Assembly (NCBI RefSeq): GCF_021497885.1
Contig: NZ_CP046523.1
Location: forward strand, 1,407,501-1,471,500
DNA: 64,000 nt
Direction of reading: 5' to 3'
Origin: Streptococcus oralis
GTDB lineage: Bacteria > Bacillota > Bacilli > Lactobacillales > Streptococcaceae
This document shows positions 36,374-47,963 of the stretch, piece after piece (position 1 is the stretch's first letter; each line of letters begins with the position of its first letter). Below the pieces are notes generated by a model. That model was not told the DNA's origin. It searched no databases and saw only the letters and a program-made list of their open reading frames with translations. The position numbers and the translations under genes are program-made.

Positions 36374-37333
36374 TTATTGCAATACAAGCGATGCTGCTCC
36401 GATAACTCCAGCGTCATTTCCTAGAGTTGCAAGAGCCAATTTAGTGGATGTGCGTACTTGAGGGAAGGTATTTTCATCATAAACTTTTTGCACGCCTTGG
36501 AGAAGGAATTCTCCAGCTGCTGACACCCCACCACCGATAACAATCGTTGATGGGTTGAGGATGGAGCCGATATTAGCACAAGCAATTCCCAAGTAACGTG
36601 AGAAGTTACGGTAAACGATCAAGGCAAGGTCGTCCCCTTCTTTAGCCAAGTCAAAAACAGTTTTAGCAGTTACTTCTTCACCGTCATCAATCAAGCGTTT
36701 CAAGGCAGCATCGCCTTCGTATTCATCTGCATAACGACGAGTCAAGTTGACAATCCCTGTTGCAGAAGCAACTGTCTCAAGACAACCTTTCTTACCGCAA
36801 GTACATGCGATTGGTTGGTCAAAGTCAACAGTGATGTGGCCAAGCTCACCTGCTGCACCAGCCACACCGTGAAGCAGTTTTCCTTCAGCGACGATACCAC
36901 CACCAACACCGGTACCAAGTGTCATAAAGACAACGTCCGGTTGGTTGTCACCAGCACCCATCCAGCGCTCACCAAGAGCAGCTACGTTGGCATCATTGTC
37001 GATGAAGAATGGAATACCCAAGGCTTTTTCAATCTTTTCTTTAATCGGTTGAAGGGTTTTCCAGTTTAGGTTGTAGGCACCGATAACAGTCCCTTTTTCA
37101 CGGTCAACCACACCAGGTGATCCCATCCCAATGCCTCGGAAGTCTGTAGCTGACAATCCAAGCAAGTCCAAACGATGCTGAATAGACTCAATCATATCAT
37201 CTACAATATGGCTTCCTTCGTCCAAAATATTGGTCTTAATAGACCATTTTTCTTGGATTTCTCCCTCTTGAGTTAAAATTGCAAACTTGATAGATGTTCC
37301 ACCAAGGTCAATCCCAATAATCTTTTGACTCAT
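36374..37333 (-). CDS. glk: ROK-family glucokinase
   Basis: A 319-aa kinase that phosphorylates glucose to glucose-6-phosphate in the cytosol. The ATP-binding IGIDLGGTSIKFAI is at 6-19. The ROK signature has GELGHITVD with the zinc site CTCGKKGCLE (about 178-187), and catalytic Asp lies in FFIDNDANVAALGE. It is well conserved in streptococci and supplies G6P from non-PTS glucose, for example sugars released by surface glycosidases. It is monocistronic with its own promoter and terminator. RBS AAAGGAGAAGACG. Confidence 0.95.
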   Translation of the reverse strand: MSQKIIGIDLGGTSIKFAILTQEGEIQEKWSIKTNILDEGSHIVDDMIESIQHRLDLLGLSATDFRGIGMGSPGVVDREKGTVIGAYNLNWKTLQPIKEKIEKALGIPFFIDNDANVAALGERWMGAGDNQPDVVFMTLGTGVGGGIVAEGKLLHGVAGAAGELGHITVDFDQPIACTCGKKGCLETVASATGIVNLTRRYADEYEGDAALKRLIDDGEEVTAKTVFDLAKEGDDLALIVYRNFSRYLGIACANIGSILNPSTIVIGGGVSAAGEFLLQGVQKVYDENTFPQVRTSTKLALATLGNDAGVIGAASLVLQ

Positions 37334-37370
37334 CGTCTTCTCCTTTTTAATTGAAAATGCTTACAGATAT

Positions 37371-37399
37371 AGTATAACAGAATCGTCTGTTTTGTGCAA
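37371..37399 (-). promoter_or_regulatory. Predicted SigA promoter of glk
   Basis: TTGCAC (37399-37394), 17-bp spacer, TATACT (37376-37371) with TGT extension. Confidence 0.7.
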
Positions 37400-37458
37400 A
37401 GGTTTGCAGGCTACAAGCCAAAATTAAAACATCTCATTTGCTTCACTATTTGTAAAAA

Positions 37459-39090
37459 TTAGTCACCTAAATGTTGAATTGCATAGTTTGCTTCTTCTTT
37501 TGTAAATTTTCCAATCCAAGAAGAAGTTAGCCTGTCATAAATTTCAATTTTTGAGATATTACTATATTTTCGGTATTCTCTTGCTTTAGCTAAGGCATTT
37601 GCTTTGTAATCTGCATTCAAGTGATCGATGGCATACTGCACTGCTGAACTTGAAAAACCATGAAACATTAATTGGTCATAGAGAGCTTTTTTTGACATAT
37701 TTGCCCACGAATTATAGCTTTTCGCTCTCCTTAAAGCAGCATTGTACTGGTTCCCATCTGCTGGTTTTGGTTGCCGCACACCATCGTATCCTACATAGTA
37801 ACGGCCACCATCTACCCATTTTTCCCTTACCATTTTGCCTTCAGAATCAACATAGTAACGGCCACCATCTACCCATTCATTCTTGGCCATCTTTCCATCT
37901 GATTTGAGATAAGAATTTCCTACCCATTTATTGCGAGCAGAGCTTCCTTCTGCTGTTAGATAATAATATGAACCATAGTTTTTATCATAAATCCAGTCAC
38001 TTTTAACCTTTTTTCCATCAGAATCAACATAATAACGACCACCATCTACCCATTCATTTTTAGCTCTCTTTCCATCTGATTTGAGGTAGTAATTTCCTAC
38101 CCAGCCAGACTGAACTTTAGATTGTGATTTATCCTGTTTAGGAGTTGTTTCTTTAGCTTTTTCAGTCGGTTTTGGTGCCGGTGTTTTTGGTTTATCAGCA
38201 GGTTTTTGTGCTGGTGTTTTCGGTTTCTCAGCAGGTTTTTGAGCTGGCGTTTTCGGTTTCTCAGCTGGTTTTTGAGCTGGCGTTTTCGGTTTCTCAGCAG
38301 GTTTTTGAGCTGGCGTTTTCGGTTTCTCAGCTGGTTTTGGTGCTGGTGTTTTCGGTTTCTCAGCAGGTTTTTGAGCTGGCGTTTTCGGTTTCTCAGCTGG
38401 TTTTGGTGCTGGCGTTTTCGGTTTCTCAGCTGGTTTTTGAGCTGGCGTTTTCGGTTTCTCAGCTGGTTTTGGTGCTGGTGTTTTTGGTTTCTCAGCAGGT
38501 TTTTGTGCTGGTGTTTTTGGTTTCTCAGCAGGTTTTTGAGCTGGCGTTTTCGGTTTCTCAGCGGGTTTCGGTGCTGGCGTTTTCGGTTTCTCAGCTGGTT
38601 TTGGTGCTGGCTTCGGCGCGGGTTTCGGTGCCGGATTCGGTGCGGGTTTTGGTGCCGGCTTCGGCGCGGGTTTTGGTGCCGGCTTCGGCGCGGGTTTCGG
38701 TGCCGGATTCGGTGCGGGTTTTGGTGCCGGCTTCGGCGCGGGTTTTGGTGCTGGCTTCGACGCGGGTTTTGGTGCTGGCTTTGGCGCGGGTTTTGGTGCT
38801 GGCTTCGACGCGGGTTTTGGTGCCGGTGTTTTTGGTTTATCAGCAGGTTTTTGTGCTGGTGTTTTCGGTTTCTCAGCAGGATTTTGCGCTGGTGTTTTCG
38901 ATTTCTCAGCTTGATTTGGCGCCGAAGTTGTATTCTCTTTTACAACCTTACCATTTTTAGGTGCGTCCTTTTCTTGAGCAGAAACATGCTGAGCCGAAAA
39001 AGGAAAGGCTCCAGTTGTATCTGCAAATGAAATAAGTCCCAGTGTTGCAGTTGCTAAGCTGGTTACTAAAATTTTTTTTGATTTTTTCAT
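37459..39090 (-). CDS. Secreted protein: Pro-rich stalk, choline-binding-like repeats, C-terminal Ltp-type domain
   Basis: A 543-aa exported protein. A signal peptide (1-38, cleavage near VSA-QE) leads to a long [15 protein letters not shown] proline-rich stalk (about 65-325). A run of cell-wall/choline-binding-like repeats follows (about 335-450), with units such as [17 protein letters not shown], which would attach it to phosphocholine teichoic acid. The C-terminus (about 455-543) has two helical repeats ([38 protein letters not shown]) like the host-cell-surface-exposed lipoprotein (Ltp) family PF07553, known in prophage superinfection exclusion. There is no lipobox or LPxTG. Start ATG 39090 has GGAG 6 nt upstream; an ATG 12 nt earlier has none. 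The repeats diverge from classical GW-type choline repeats, so choline binding is probable rather than certain. Confidence 0.8.
   Translation of the reverse strand: MKKSKKILVTSLATATLGLISFADTTGAFPFSAQHVSAQEKDAPKNGKVVKENTTSAPNQAEKSKTPAQNPAEKPKTPAQKPADKPKTPAPKPASKPAPKPAPKPAPKPASKPAPKPAPKPAPKPAPNPAPKPAPKPAPKPAPKPAPKPAPNPAPKPAPKPAPKPAEKPKTPAPKPAEKPKTPAQKPAEKPKTPAQKPAEKPKTPAPKPAEKPKTPAQKPAEKPKTPAPKPAEKPKTPAQKPAEKPKTPAPKPAEKPKTPAQKPAEKPKTPAQKPAEKPKTPAQKPAEKPKTPAQKPADKPKTPAPKPTEKAKETTPKQDKSQSKVQSGWVGNYYLKSDGKRAKNEWVDGGRYYVDSDGKKVKSDWIYDKNYGSYYYLTAEGSSARNKWVGNSYLKSDGKMAKNEWVDGGRYYVDSEGKMVREKWVDGGRYYVGYDGVRQPKPADGNQYNAALRRAKSYNSWANMSKKALYDQLMFHGFSSSAVQYAIDHLNADYKANALAKAREYRKYSNISKIEIYDRLTSSWIGKFTKEEANYAIQHLGD
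38130..38880 (-). repeat. Proline-rich coding repeats of the choline-binding-like protein
   Basis: Two nested repeat types are seen in frame: an 11-codon unit of the [11 protein letters not shown] type (about 33 bp) in 38170-38600, and short PKPAPKPA units (12-24 bp) in 38600-38820. They encode an extended cell-wall-spanning stalk and probably vary in length between strains. Confidence 0.9.
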
Positions 39091-39124
39091 AAAAATCTCC
39101 ATGTTTTTAATGATTTATACCCAT

Positions 39125-39154
39125 AGTATATCATATGCTTAATTTTTCTTTCAA
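39125..39154 (-). promoter_or_regulatory. Predicted promoter of the choline-binding-like gene
   Basis: TTGAAA (39154-39149), 18-bp spacer, TATACT (39130-39125) with TGA extension. Confidence 0.6.
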
Positions 39155-39208
39155 ATTAAATATTAAATATTAACAAATAAATCTGAAACTAAATTGAAAA
39201 ATCCATAG

Positions 39209-40924
39209 TTATATCACTTCCAACTCATACAAGCCTCTGACTGCGTTACAGCCGTAGATATCCTCCGCCTGAGCTAGGTCTTTTAAAGTCAAGACTTTTT
39301 CCTCTACCTGTTTTCTTTCCAGCAAATGCTGACGATAAATCCCCGGCAAAATTCGTAGGTTGGTAGGCGGTGTGTAGAGTTTTCCAGCAATTTTCAAAAC
39401 TAGATTCCCGATAGAGGTTTCCAATAGCTCTCCTGTTGCATTATGGTAAATGATTTCCTGTTCTCCTAGGTTCAAATGTGGTCGGTGAGTGGTTTTGAAG
39501 TAGGTAAAGGATTGATTCAAATCCGCTTCCTGCAGGCAAAGTTTGGCTTGGCAGAAGGTCGGACTAAGGGGTGTTAATACTTGGCGACTGAGTTCCAGCT
39601 CTCCAGATTTGCTGAGACTAATTCGCAAACGGTAGTCTTGATTAATATCACAAACTTTGCACTCTTCCTCTATCTTTTGTCTCAGGTTTTTCGGATCAAA
39701 AGGATAGGCAAAATAACGACTCGCCTTTGTCAGTCTTTCCAAATGTTGCTCTTCAAACAGCAAACTCTTTTGGCTGATTTTCCCTGTAGTAATAAGTTGG
39801 AAACGAGCTTGTTTACGATAAAGAACTGCCGCCTTTTGATGAACCTCACGGTATTCAGATTCCCAGGTGCTATCCCAAGTAATGCCGCCACCCACTCCAT
39901 AGATGGCTTTCCCTTGATGCAGTTGAATGGTTCGAATGGCGACATTGAAAATTCGTCGCCCATTTGGAAGCAAGAGACCAATCGTTCCGCAGTAGACTCC
40001 TCTGGGTTGGGGTTCCAAGTTCTTGATTATTTCCATAGTCGCAATTTTCGGCGCTCCCGTTATGGATCCACAAGGAAAGAGAGAGCGAAAAATGGCAACC
40101 AAGTCCACATCCAATCGTAACTGACTCTTGATGGTCGACGTCATCTGCCAAACAGTTGAATACTGCTCCACTTGACATAGACGCTCCACATATTCACTGC
40201 CCACTTCAGAAATACGGTTCATATCATTGCGCAAGAGATCCACAATCATCATATTTTCAGAGCGATTTTTAGGATCCTGCTCCAACCAGCTAGCTTGGGC
40301 AAGGTCTTCTTGGTCAGTCACTCCCCGCTGGGTTGTTCCTTTCATCGGGCGAGTTGTTAATTCCCGGTCATTTTGCTCAAAAAAGAGCTCTGGACTCATG
40401 GAAATCACTGCCATCTCGTCATGTTCAATATAAGCATTGTAGCCCGCCTCCTGCTCTACCACCATACGATTGTAAATGGCAAAAGGATTGGCACTTAAGT
40501 CTTGCTTGAGTTGGACGGTGTAGTTGACCTGGTAGGTATCCCCCTGTCGCAAATGATGGTGAATCTGGGCAATAGCCTTTTCATAGTCCTCTGCAGATGT
40601 TTCTTCCTGCCACTTTGAAGGAAGATCTACTTCTTCATAAGTCAGAGGAATAGGCGATGTTTTCACCCTATCGTGAACGGTAAAGTAAAGCAAATACTCG
40701 CCCAGTAGAGGAAGCTTGTGAACGGTTAATTTTTCCTCAAAAGCAGGTGCAGCCTCATAGCTGACATAGCCCACGACATAATAGCCTTGCTCTTGGTAGT
40801 TTTCCACTTGTGCCAGCAAGTCTGCCACTTCTGATAAATCTCTCGTTTTTAACTCTTTAATCGGTTGGGTAAAGGTGTATCTCGCCCCCAAAGCTCTAAA
40901 ATCAATCACTGTTTTTCTATGCAT
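39209..40924 (-). CDS. pabB: Aminodeoxychorismate synthase component I fused to 4-amino-4-deoxychorismate lyase
   Basis: A 571-aa two-domain folate enzyme. The N-terminal PabB chorismate-binding domain (about 1-360) has RPMKGTTQRG carrying the PabB-type Lys, MIVDLLRNDMNRI, and GSITGAPKIATMEII. The C-terminal half (about 375-571) resembles the PLP-dependent PabC lyase (NATGELLETSIGNLVLKI; LPGIYRQHLLE). Together with a PabA glutaminase encoded elsewhere it would convert chorismate to p-aminobenzoate. Such PabBC fusions are usual in streptococci. It is monocistronic. Confidence 0.92.
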   Translation of the reverse strand: MHRKTVIDFRALGARYTFTQPIKELKTRDLSEVADLLAQVENYQEQGYYVVGYVSYEAAPAFEEKLTVHKLPLLGEYLLYFTVHDRVKTSPIPLTYEEVDLPSKWQEETSAEDYEKAIAQIHHHLRQGDTYQVNYTVQLKQDLSANPFAIYNRMVVEQEAGYNAYIEHDEMAVISMSPELFFEQNDRELTTRPMKGTTQRGVTDQEDLAQASWLEQDPKNRSENMMIVDLLRNDMNRISEVGSEYVERLCQVEQYSTVWQMTSTIKSQLRLDVDLVAIFRSLFPCGSITGAPKIATMEIIKNLEPQPRGVYCGTIGLLLPNGRRIFNVAIRTIQLHQGKAIYGVGGGITWDSTWESEYREVHQKAAVLYRKQARFQLITTGKISQKSLLFEEQHLERLTKASRYFAYPFDPKNLRQKIEEECKVCDINQDYRLRISLSKSGELELSRQVLTPLSPTFCQAKLCLQEADLNQSFTYFKTTHRPHLNLGEQEIIYHNATGELLETSIGNLVLKIAGKLYTPPTNLRILPGIYRQHLLERKQVEEKVLTLKDLAQAEDIYGCNAVRGLYELEVI

Positions 40925-40940
40925 ATCTTAAGTATAGCAC

Positions 40941-40978
40941 AAAAAGGCAGATGCAGCTTAAGCTGATCCACCTTTTTA
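40941..40978 (-). terminator. Terminator after the M26-type metalloprotease gene
   Basis: Outer stem AAAAAGG / CCTTTTT around an inner AGCTTAAGCT palindrome, 13 nt past the stop codon. The outer strand supplies the T-run. Confidence 0.7.
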
Positions 40979-40990
40979 GTCATTTCGACT

Positions 40991-43900
40991 TTATAACGAT
41001 GCTTTGGCAAATAAATTTCCAGAGAATCCATCTGATTTTTGAAGGAGCTGTTTGTAAACCTTCCATTTAAGATCTTCAGTATTTTTATAATGATTCTTTA
41101 TATTTGGATTTTCCATGCTATCTAGGTCTTTTTGAACAGCTTCATCAAATAAGGACTTCAACTCAGCATAAGTAGAGATAGATCTGCCATTGATTTCGAT
41201 TGTAATGAAGCCATTTTGAGCTTTGTCATAGACTTCTTTATACCAATGTTTCTTCCATGCTTCAAGAGTATCAAATTGGCCATTAGAGACTTTCTTGATA
41301 ATGAAGTCATCACCCAACAACCCTTTGTTTTCCTTGTTAGCTTCCGCCTTATATTTGTTTGAAGCGTAACCAATAAACCCGTTAAGATAACCATAGTATC
41401 CCCACATACGGAAAGCATTATGTTTGAATGAAATCGAACCAACTGTACTCTTGCTGGTGTTTCCACCAAAGATACCCGACATCATATTTACGGTTTGGTA
41501 AGCACTGTCAAAACCTTCCGAACGATAACGTCCATTCCCTGGCATACCATGTTTTGTAACGAAGTTATGATCAACCAATTGATCAATGCTCGTAATCGTC
41601 AATTTTTTCTCATTATCCGTTAAATCACGCAATTTATCCCATTGATGTGGTTCGCCTTTCAGATTGTTTCGGTCAGCGTTCGTACGCCATTCTCGGTCCA
41701 TCTTCTTGAACCACTTGCTGTTGTCGTCCAAGTGTTTTCCAATAACTGCATCTGCTTCTAGATGGTCCAGCAACATCAGAGCCTCGTTATAGTTCTTCAT
41801 ATAGTGATCAATTTCTTCACGGTTCTTTAACTTGTTTGGATCATAATTGTAGATTTGAGTGCCATCATTCTGACGTTCATAAGCCATGTTCAAACCTAAG
41901 GCACCGTATTCACCATTTGGATTTGTCAACGATGGTGACTGGAGCATACCTTGCGCAAAGGACTCTAAGTCCGTCCCTTCACGATGATACCAACCGCCAT
42001 AGTAAGCCATACGATCATTCACGTGAGTCGTTTCATGCGTAAAGGCCGATGTACCAAAATCACTTATCAACTCTGTCATAACAAAGTAGACAGCATCTTG
42101 CTGATTTGGAGCTGCAAAGATATATGCGTAAGCACCATATCCATACTGATAGCCATGATATTTATGGATCCGTCCAAAGAACTCTCGAATCGGAGCATAA
42201 TCTGGTTTCCCATCCTTGTGACCATATCGGTTTGCCCAACCGATACCCGGCGCATCATGATTGTCCCAAACAGGTGTTGGAACACTATTTTCACTCTTGA
42301 GGAGCTTATTACGTACATTATCAGCAGCTAATTTTGACCAAAAGTCTAAGTAGTTCACCTGCTCTTTTGCTCTCTTATTGATTTCACTCTTGAAGGCTTC
42401 ACGAGCCTCCTCAGTATTTTTACCATATTTTTCAAAAGCACTAAAAGAAATGGTATTATAGGTCGAAATCATGAAGAGATGCGAGTTCTTCAAGTTTAAT
42501 AGAGGCAAAATCATCCGACCATGCACGCCATTATTAATCCCTTCATATAGACGATACTTCTTATGAGCAAAATCTGGGTTCAATGATGGCTGTTCTACCA
42601 CATAAGCATTCTTTTCAATTGCCTTTTTAAACCAAACATTCATATCGGTTTCATTTGTAAACAATTTCATGTTATATGTTAGAAACTCATGGAGGCTTCC
42701 TTTACCTGTAGCACCTGCAATCACTCGACTATACGCATCTTGGGATTGGTCGCCCTTAAGATTGTTCTCTTTTGAGCCAATAGTGATCAAGCGATCTAAG
42801 ACATTCACGTTCTTACCATAAAAATCTGGTTTAAACATCATAATATCTTTGATCGACAATCCATCATATTTAATGCCATAGTATTGGTTCAAATAAGCAA
42901 GCCCCATCATAATGTTGGCCTTATTGTCTTCAACCTTCTTAATGAAAGCACGTTGAGCAGCTTCATCATCATTTAGTTGATGATCTTCATTTTCAACAAT
43001 TTGTTTCACCAAGTTTCCAAGATTTTGTTTTACTTCAACAAAACTTTCTTCTAAGAACAAATCACGAATATAGCCATTTTTTCGTTCATCCGTGTTTTCT
43101 TGCGGTTTGTTCCGCTTGTCCATAAGAGCTCGCACCTCAGGAGAAATCAATTCTACACTGGATAATGTTTCTTTTGCCTTTGCAATCAAACCAGCACGAT
43201 CTTTCACTAGCATATTTGGCGTATAAACGATATTCTGGTTGGCCACTTCGTACTCTTTGACTTGTTTTACATCAGAGTCAGCTTTGGCAGTAACGGCCAA
43301 TTCTTCTTTGGTACCATCAGCATAGTGAATCATGATCTGATCAATAGCTGACAAGTCTGTTACAAACTGTCCATTTTTCAAACCAGTAACAGAAAGGACT
43401 TCTTTGGTCACCAAGTTTGAGCTAGCATTTAGTTTATTAGCTTGATTGACAATCCACTCCTTATTATAGAATGGTTGTAATTTTTCAATATTGCGATAGG
43501 CAAGTTCGCGGTCAGCTCTGTAGTCTTGAGTGGCCTTGTACTCGTCTTCACGCTGTGTCAAACGGTTTAATTTATCTACAATAGGCTCATTGATTTCATA
43601 CTCATGCGCTGTGATTCCCAAAGCAGCAATTTTCTTGTCTGCTTCTTCTTGCGAAATAGGCTTAATACGATGCTGTTGTTTAGAATATCTATATGAAGAT
43701 TTTCCTTCACTCACACCAGTAACAACAAAGTTTCGATTTAAGCGGTCACCTGTCCAATAAGGATCATCATCAATATCAGATGAGCCATAGAAAATCTCAC
43801 CATTTTTAACTTTCATCATTGAAACAGTATCTTCAACGGAGCCCAAGGCATTTGTACTGCCTACAACACCGCCCGCGCTAATCGGTTCTCTGACATCGAT

Positions 43901-46900
43901 AGTACCTTTAGCTACAGATTTTTTAATGGCTCCGTCTCGATAAACTGCATGGTTGTCCCCACCATTTTGTGACCAATAGGCGATGCCTGCAACTTTCGCT
44001 TTATTACCCGTTATTTGTGCATCAACATAGGCCTTCTCAACAGAACCTTTCCAGTTTTCTCCAACAATTCCAGCAAGAAAGGCGCCTTGATTCCCACCAG
44101 CATGAAGCTTACCAATGAATGCCACATTTGTTAATCTGCCGTTATTATCAATTTTATTGAGCAAACCTGATACGTCATTATTTCCAACAACTGTACCCGT
44201 TACTTTCACATTATTGATCGTTGTGTTTTTTACAACAGCAGCCAAGGGAGCAACTCTATTTGCCCATGGCATATGAATGTTTACCTTACCAAGGTTAAGG
44301 TCATGGATGTGGGCGCCTTCGGTATCACCTAATAGTGGACGTTCCAAGTTATGAATCGTGTATCGTTGACCGTCTACACTTGATAGCTTGCCTCGGAACT
44401 TCGTCGTTACATATGATTTACCAGCTGCAGGAACATTAACCGCATTCAAGTCCGCACCAATTTTAAATTCACCAGATGGATTGGCCTGCATTGCTTTTAC
44501 AAGTTCATTGAAATCGTAGTAGACATTCCCCTCATGAGTTTTTGGTTTGGCAAAGTAATGAATGTATTCTTCACTGAGCTGGTTGCCATCTGTATGCTGA
44601 ACGAGGTCAGGCGCTTTGGCAGTGACCTTATAAAGCGTTTTTCCATCGACTATCACTTCTTCAATTTTGTCAATCGCAAGACGCGTCATCTTATTATCAC
44701 GTGTAGCAATTTTTAGATAGTAAGGCCTTACATCACTTGGAACAGAGGTTAAGAAGCTACTATCCGTTTCCACGCCATTGTCGTCAACACTTATGAGGCT
44801 TGTTTCTTTTATATTTTTAACTTCGACCTTTTTTAAATCAATTCTCAGTGGTTCTTCTTTGAGAATTTCTTCCTCGTTTCCTTCACCACGATCATAAACC
44901 ATTTTTGTTTCGAGTTTATAGTCCTTGTAATACTGCAAATCTGTTAGAGTTGCAGTCAAGTTATTCGGTGAAACCGTCATGGTTTTGACGACTTCGTCGC
45001 CTTTTTTCAGGGTTAAAGTGATCGATTTAACCGCTGCCTTACTTGGATTTTCCAGATTATAGTGAATCTGAGATGAGCGTTTCAAATCCTGAATATCAAC
45101 CCTTGAAAAAGTCAACACTGGCTTTTCGAAGTTTTTGGTACCTAGTTTAACAATACGGTCTTGGGCTAACTCGATGACCTGTTCAAGAATTTCAGGAGCT
45201 TCCTGCGTCTTGATTCCTTTGATGGTCTTGTAGGTTTTGATAACCTTTTTCTGACCGTCTTTTCCTTCTTGGACCGTAACTTTATCGCCCTTTTTCAGTT
45301 GCGCATCTTCTTCGACTATCTCCTTAAACGGAATTTTTTCAAGACTTTCTTCTACAAGAGTGCCTTCTATTGGTTTCGTACCACGGCTTATTTTTTTAGT
45401 GACTGGTTCTTTGATGACAGTGGTTGTTGTATTTAAAACTTGGTCAGTCTCAACACCTTCGACAGTTTTATAAGTCGTTTTGGTAACTTGGATCCCTTTT
45501 TCACCGTTTTGAACCACTGTTTCTTCGTCAGTGTATTTTGTAGGATCATCAATGATTTCCGTCTGGTAGTCAATCTCTGCGATTGTGTCTTTAGTAATTG
45601 TTCCTTCAGTTACTGTATATTCTGGAAGATCCTCTTGAATAAGGGAGTCACCTTCCTTGCCGGGGAATTGTGTACCTTTGCTTTCAAGTTTCCCAGTATA
45701 CGTTGGCAAACTATCTTGAACAAGGGAGTCACCTTCCTTGCCGGGTTCCTGAGTGCCCTTGCTTTCAAGCTTGCCAGTATACGCTGGGGAATTGTCTTGA
45801 ACGAGGGATTCGCCTTCTTTACCTACTTCTTGAGTGCCTTTGCTTTCAAGTTTTCCAGTATAGGCTGGCAAACTATCTTGAACGAGGGATTCGCCTTCCT
45901 TGCCGGGTTCTTGAGTGCCCTTACTTTCAAGCTTGTCAATATACGCTGGCAAACTATCTTGAATTAGAGATTGACCTTCCTTACCAGTTTCCTGAGTGCC
46001 CTTGCTCTCAAGCTTTTCAGTGTAGGCTGGTAAACTATCTTGAATTAGAGATTGGCCTTCCTTGCCGGGGTCCTGAGTGCCCTTGCTTTCAAGCTTGCCA
46101 GTATACGCTGGGGAATTGTCTTGAACGAGGGATTCGCCTTCTTTACCAGACTCCTGAGTACCCTTGCTTTCAAGTTTCCCAGTATACGTTGGGGAATTGC
46201 CTTGAACGAGGGATTCGCCTTCTTTACCTACTTCTTGAGTGCCCTTGCTCTCAAGTTTCTCAGTATACGCTGGCAAACTATCTTGGACAAGGGACTCGCC
46301 TTCTTTACCTACTTCTTGAGTGCCCTTGCTTTCAAGTTTTTCAGTATACGTTGGCAAACTATCTTGGACAAGGGACTCGCCTTCTTTACCAGCTTCCTGG
46401 GTGCCTTTGCTTGCAAGCTTTTCAGTATACGCTGGGGAATTGTCTTGGACAAGCGATTGACCCTTTTTGCCTTCTTCTTGGGTACCTTTACTTTCAAGTT
46501 TCCCAGTATAATCTGGGGCATTGTCTTGGACTAGAGATTTCCCTTTTTTAGAAAAACTTGCTACTTTTGTATCAGTTCCTTTAAAATAACCAATATACTC
46601 ATATCCTTCAATATCGATCACACCTTTCGCTAATTCTTCATTTGAGGAGGCCGAGATCGTTTGATTGTAAGAAAGTAACTCTTTATTCTCAAAGGCAAAA
46701 GTAGCAAAAGGAATGAAGTTGCTGACACCAAGAGAACCAATCAAAAGCACTCCAAGAACTTTCCGACGCTGTTTTTTAGACACCAAAAAAACAGCTAAAG
46801 ATGCTGTTGCAAGACCAAGACCTGCTAAAGCAAATTCTTTACTTCCTGTATAGGGAAGTTTTTGACTGTTAGTTGCCTTCTTGCGATAAACGACATAAAT

Positions 46901-47155
46901 AATATCTTCATCTTGAAATTCTGTAGGAACTTCATGATGAATCAAGGCTTTTTCAGATTCGGTTAATTCTTGTTCCGCCAGATAACGGTAATGGACTGAA
47001 TTCACTTCAGCTAATTCATCTGCTTGGACTCTACCAGCTGATAACAAACTAGCACCAACAAGAAAGGCCCCGATTGCTACAGGACCAACTCCAACAGTCA
47101 ATTTACGAATAGAATACTTTAGGTTTTTTTGAAACTGTTCTTTTCTTTTTTTCAT
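40991..47155 (-). CDS. Surface zinc metalloprotease, M26 (IgA1 protease/ZmpB) type
   Basis: A large secreted metalloprotease of about 2054 aa. YSIRK-like signal ([20 protein letters not shown]) and cleavage near VQA-DE. As usual in this family the sortase-like motif LPYTG is near the N-terminus (about 100), followed by membrane segments (about 105-160). Then come eleven 27-residue repeats (about 205-505), two G5 domains (about 515-685), a pectin-lyase-like/GLUG region (about 880-1140) and the catalytic domain. The zinc site is HETTH (1707-1711) with likely third ligand E1731 in DLESFAQG. Family members cleave IgA1 or other host glycoproteins; the substrate here is not predictable. ATG 47155 was preferred to GTG 47161 for RBS spacing (AGAAAG, 8 nt). 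Confidence 0.9.
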   Translation of the reverse strand: MKKRKEQFQKNLKYSIRKLTVGVGPVAIGAFLVGASLLSAGRVQADELAEVNSVHYRYLAEQELTESEKALIHHEVPTEFQDEDIIYVVYRKKATNSQKLPYTGSKEFALAGLGLATASLAVFLVSKKQRRKVLGVLLIGSLGVSNFIPFATFAFENKELLSYNQTISASSNEELAKGVIDIEGYEYIGYFKGTDTKVASFSKKGKSLVQDNAPDYTGKLESKGTQEEGKKGQSLVQDNSPAYTEKLASKGTQEAGKEGESLVQDSLPTYTEKLESKGTQEVGKEGESLVQDSLPAYTEKLESKGTQEVGKEGESLVQGNSPTYTGKLESKGTQESGKEGESLVQDNSPAYTGKLESKGTQDPGKEGQSLIQDSLPAYTEKLESKGTQETGKEGQSLIQDSLPAYIDKLESKGTQEPGKEGESLVQDSLPAYTGKLESKGTQEVGKEGESLVQDNSPAYTGKLESKGTQEPGKEGDSLVQDSLPTYTGKLESKGTQFPGKEGDSLIQEDLPEYTVTEGTITKDTIAEIDYQTEIIDDPTKYTDEETVVQNGEKGIQVTKTTYKTVEGVETDQVLNTTTTVIKEPVTKKISRGTKPIEGTLVEESLEKIPFKEIVEEDAQLKKGDKVTVQEGKDGQKKVIKTYKTIKGIKTQEAPEILEQVIELAQDRIVKLGTKNFEKPVLTFSRVDIQDLKRSSQIHYNLENPSKAAVKSITLTLKKGDEVVKTMTVSPNNLTATLTDLQYYKDYKLETKMVYDRGEGNEEEILKEEPLRIDLKKVEVKNIKETSLISVDDNGVETDSSFLTSVPSDVRPYYLKIATRDNKMTRLAIDKIEEVIVDGKTLYKVTAKAPDLVQHTDGNQLSEEYIHYFAKPKTHEGNVYYDFNELVKAMQANPSGEFKIGADLNAVNVPAAGKSYVTTKFRGKLSSVDGQRYTIHNLERPLLGDTEGAHIHDLNLGKVNIHMPWANRVAPLAAVVKNTTINNVKVTGTVVGNNDVSGLLNKIDNNGRLTNVAFIGKLHAGGNQGAFLAGIVGENWKGSVEKAYVDAQITGNKAKVAGIAYWSQNGGDNHAVYRDGAIKKSVAKGTIDVREPISAGGVVGSTNALGSVEDTVSMMKVKNGEIFYGSSDIDDDPYWTGDRLNRNFVVTGVSEGKSSYRYSKQQHRIKPISQEEADKKIAALGITAHEYEINEPIVDKLNRLTQREDEYKATQDYRADRELAYRNIEKLQPFYNKEWIVNQANKLNASSNLVTKEVLSVTGLKNGQFVTDLSAIDQIMIHYADGTKEELAVTAKADSDVKQVKEYEVANQNIVYTPNMLVKDRAGLIAKAKETLSSVELISPEVRALMDKRNKPQENTDERKNGYIRDLFLEESFVEVKQNLGNLVKQIVENEDHQLNDDEAAQRAFIKKVEDNKANIMMGLAYLNQYYGIKYDGLSIKDIMMFKPDFYGKNVNVLDRLITIGSKENNLKGDQSQDAYSRVIAGATGKGSLHEFLTYNMKLFTNETDMNVWFKKAIEKNAYVVEQPSLNPDFAHKKYRLYEGINNGVHGRMILPLLNLKNSHLFMISTYNTISFSAFEKYGKNTEEAREAFKSEINKRAKEQVNYLDFWSKLAADNVRNKLLKSENSVPTPVWDNHDAPGIGWANRYGHKDGKPDYAPIREFFGRIHKYHGYQYGYGAYAYIFAAPNQQDAVYFVMTELISDFGTSAFTHETTHVNDRMAYYGGWYHREGTDLESFAQGMLQSPSLTNPNGEYGALGLNMAYERQNDGTQIYNYDPNKLKNREEIDHYMKNYNEALMLLDHLEADAVIGKHLDDNSKWFKKMDREWRTNADRNNLKGEPHQWDKLRDLTDNEKKLTITSIDQLVDHNFVTKHGMPGNGRYRSEGFDSAYQTVNMMSGIFGGNTSKSTVGSISFKHNAFRMWGYYGYLNGFIGYASNKYKAEANKENKGLLGDDFIIKKVSNGQFDTLEAWKKHWYKEVYDKAQNGFITIEINGRSISTYAELKSLFDEAVQKDLDSMENPNIKNHYKNTEDLKWKVYKQLLQKSDGFSGNLFAKASL
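45640..46540 (-). repeat. Eleven 81-bp tandem repeats in the metalloprotease gene
   Basis: The unit is about 27 codons ([11 protein letters not shown], then [10 protein letters not shown]). Two alternating subtypes, DSLPAY and DNSPAY, and a variable dipeptide after GTQE (VG, PG, SG, TG) give a mosaic pattern. They form an extended linker between the membrane-proximal part and the G5 domains. Confidence 0.92.
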
Positions 47156-47157
47156 TC

Positions 47158-47736
47158 TCACATCTTTCTAATAGAATCTTGTGGATACTGCGCACGCGCA
47201 CCCCCGATTAGCTTTGGACGACTAGCTAGAGCTGTTACATGGGCATGGCCAATCTCTCGCAAAACTGGTCGAATCGGAACTTGCACATGCTTGACATGCA
47301 TACCAATTGCGGTATCTCCAATATCCAATCCCGCATGAGCCTTGATAAATTCAACCTCCACTGGATCCTGCATAAACTTGAAGGCCGCCAACTGACCCGA
47401 ACCTCCTGCATGAAGAGTCGGAAGGACACTGACGATTTCCAGACCAAACTGCTCTGCCACCTGACGTTCAACGACGAGGGCACGATTGACGTGTTCACAG
47501 CCTTGAACAGCTAGGTGAATCCCTCTTTCCTCTAGGATATCCAGAATCGTCTTCACAATAATTTCGCCAATTTCTTGGCTGGAATCCTTGCCGATTTGCC
47601 CACCTAAAACCTCACTAGACGAGAGTCCAAGGACAAAGAGAGCCCCCTCACGCAATCCAGCCTTATCCAAAACATCCTCAAGCACCTGCTGTGTCTCTGT
47701 TCCAATTCTATTTTTATCCATCACTCTTGACCTCAT
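47158..47736 (-). CDS. UPF0340 / YwlG-like conserved protein
   Basis: A 192-aa soluble protein of the UPF0340 (TIGR01440) family of Firmicutes. Recognisable stretches are [15 protein letters not shown] (about 38-52), [13 protein letters not shown] and [20 protein letters not shown]. Function is not established. It ends overlapping the GTG that could start the metalloprotease, so the two are probably cotranscribed. Start ATG 47736 has AGGAG 5 nt upstream; an internal ATG at 47721 is a weaker alternative. Confidence 0.85.
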   Translation of the reverse strand: MRSRVMDKNRIGTETQQVLEDVLDKAGLREGALFVLGLSSSEVLGGQIGKDSSQEIGEIIVKTILDILEERGIHLAVQGCEHVNRALVVERQVAEQFGLEIVSVLPTLHAGGSGQLAAFKFMQDPVEVEFIKAHAGLDIGDTAIGMHVKHVQVPIRPVLREIGHAHVTALASRPKLIGGARAQYPQDSIRKM

Positions 47737-47748
47737 TTTTCTCCTACT

Positions 47749-47777
47749 ATCATATCTTTTTTTACTGATTTTATCAA
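47749..47777 (-). promoter_or_regulatory. Predicted promoter for UPF0340 gene and metalloprotease
   Basis: TTGATA (47777-47772), 17-bp spacer, TATGAT (47754-47749). Confidence 0.55.
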
Positions 47778-47894
47778 GGCGAACTAATCACTCAGAGTTG
47801 ACAATGCAAAAACTTTAAAAATGAATTTCCCTTTAGCAACAAAGTAAAGAGTCTGGGACCAGAATGCTTTCCAAAAAGATAACAACTAAAATGA

Positions 47895-47945
47895 CCTGCT
47901 CCCTAAAAAGTTAAACAGAAGATTTAGCTTTTTTAGCGGAGCAGG
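47895..47945 (-). terminator. Long inverted repeat after the MerR gene, probable terminator
   Basis: CCTGCTCCCTAAAAA pairs with TTTTTTAGCGGAGCAGG across a loop of about 19 nt. It starts 19 nt past the MerR stop codon. Its length and GC-rich ends are unusual for a plain terminator, so it may instead be a small repeat element. The rest of 47737-47963 shows nothing else. Confidence 0.5.
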
Positions 47946-47963
47946 ACAAATCTCCAGCGATGC

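Noticed and set aside
38172..38960. Plus-strand ORFs of Val/Phe/Arg/Trp repeats
   Set aside because: Antisense shadow of the proline-rich repeat region of the choline-binding-like protein.
45670..46551. Plus-strand ORF with Cys/Leu-rich repeats
   Set aside because: Antisense shadow of the 81-bp repeats in the metalloprotease gene.
47895..47945. Inverted repeat as an insertion sequence end
   Set aside because: No transposase remnant or target duplication seen; a terminator after the MerR gene is simpler.
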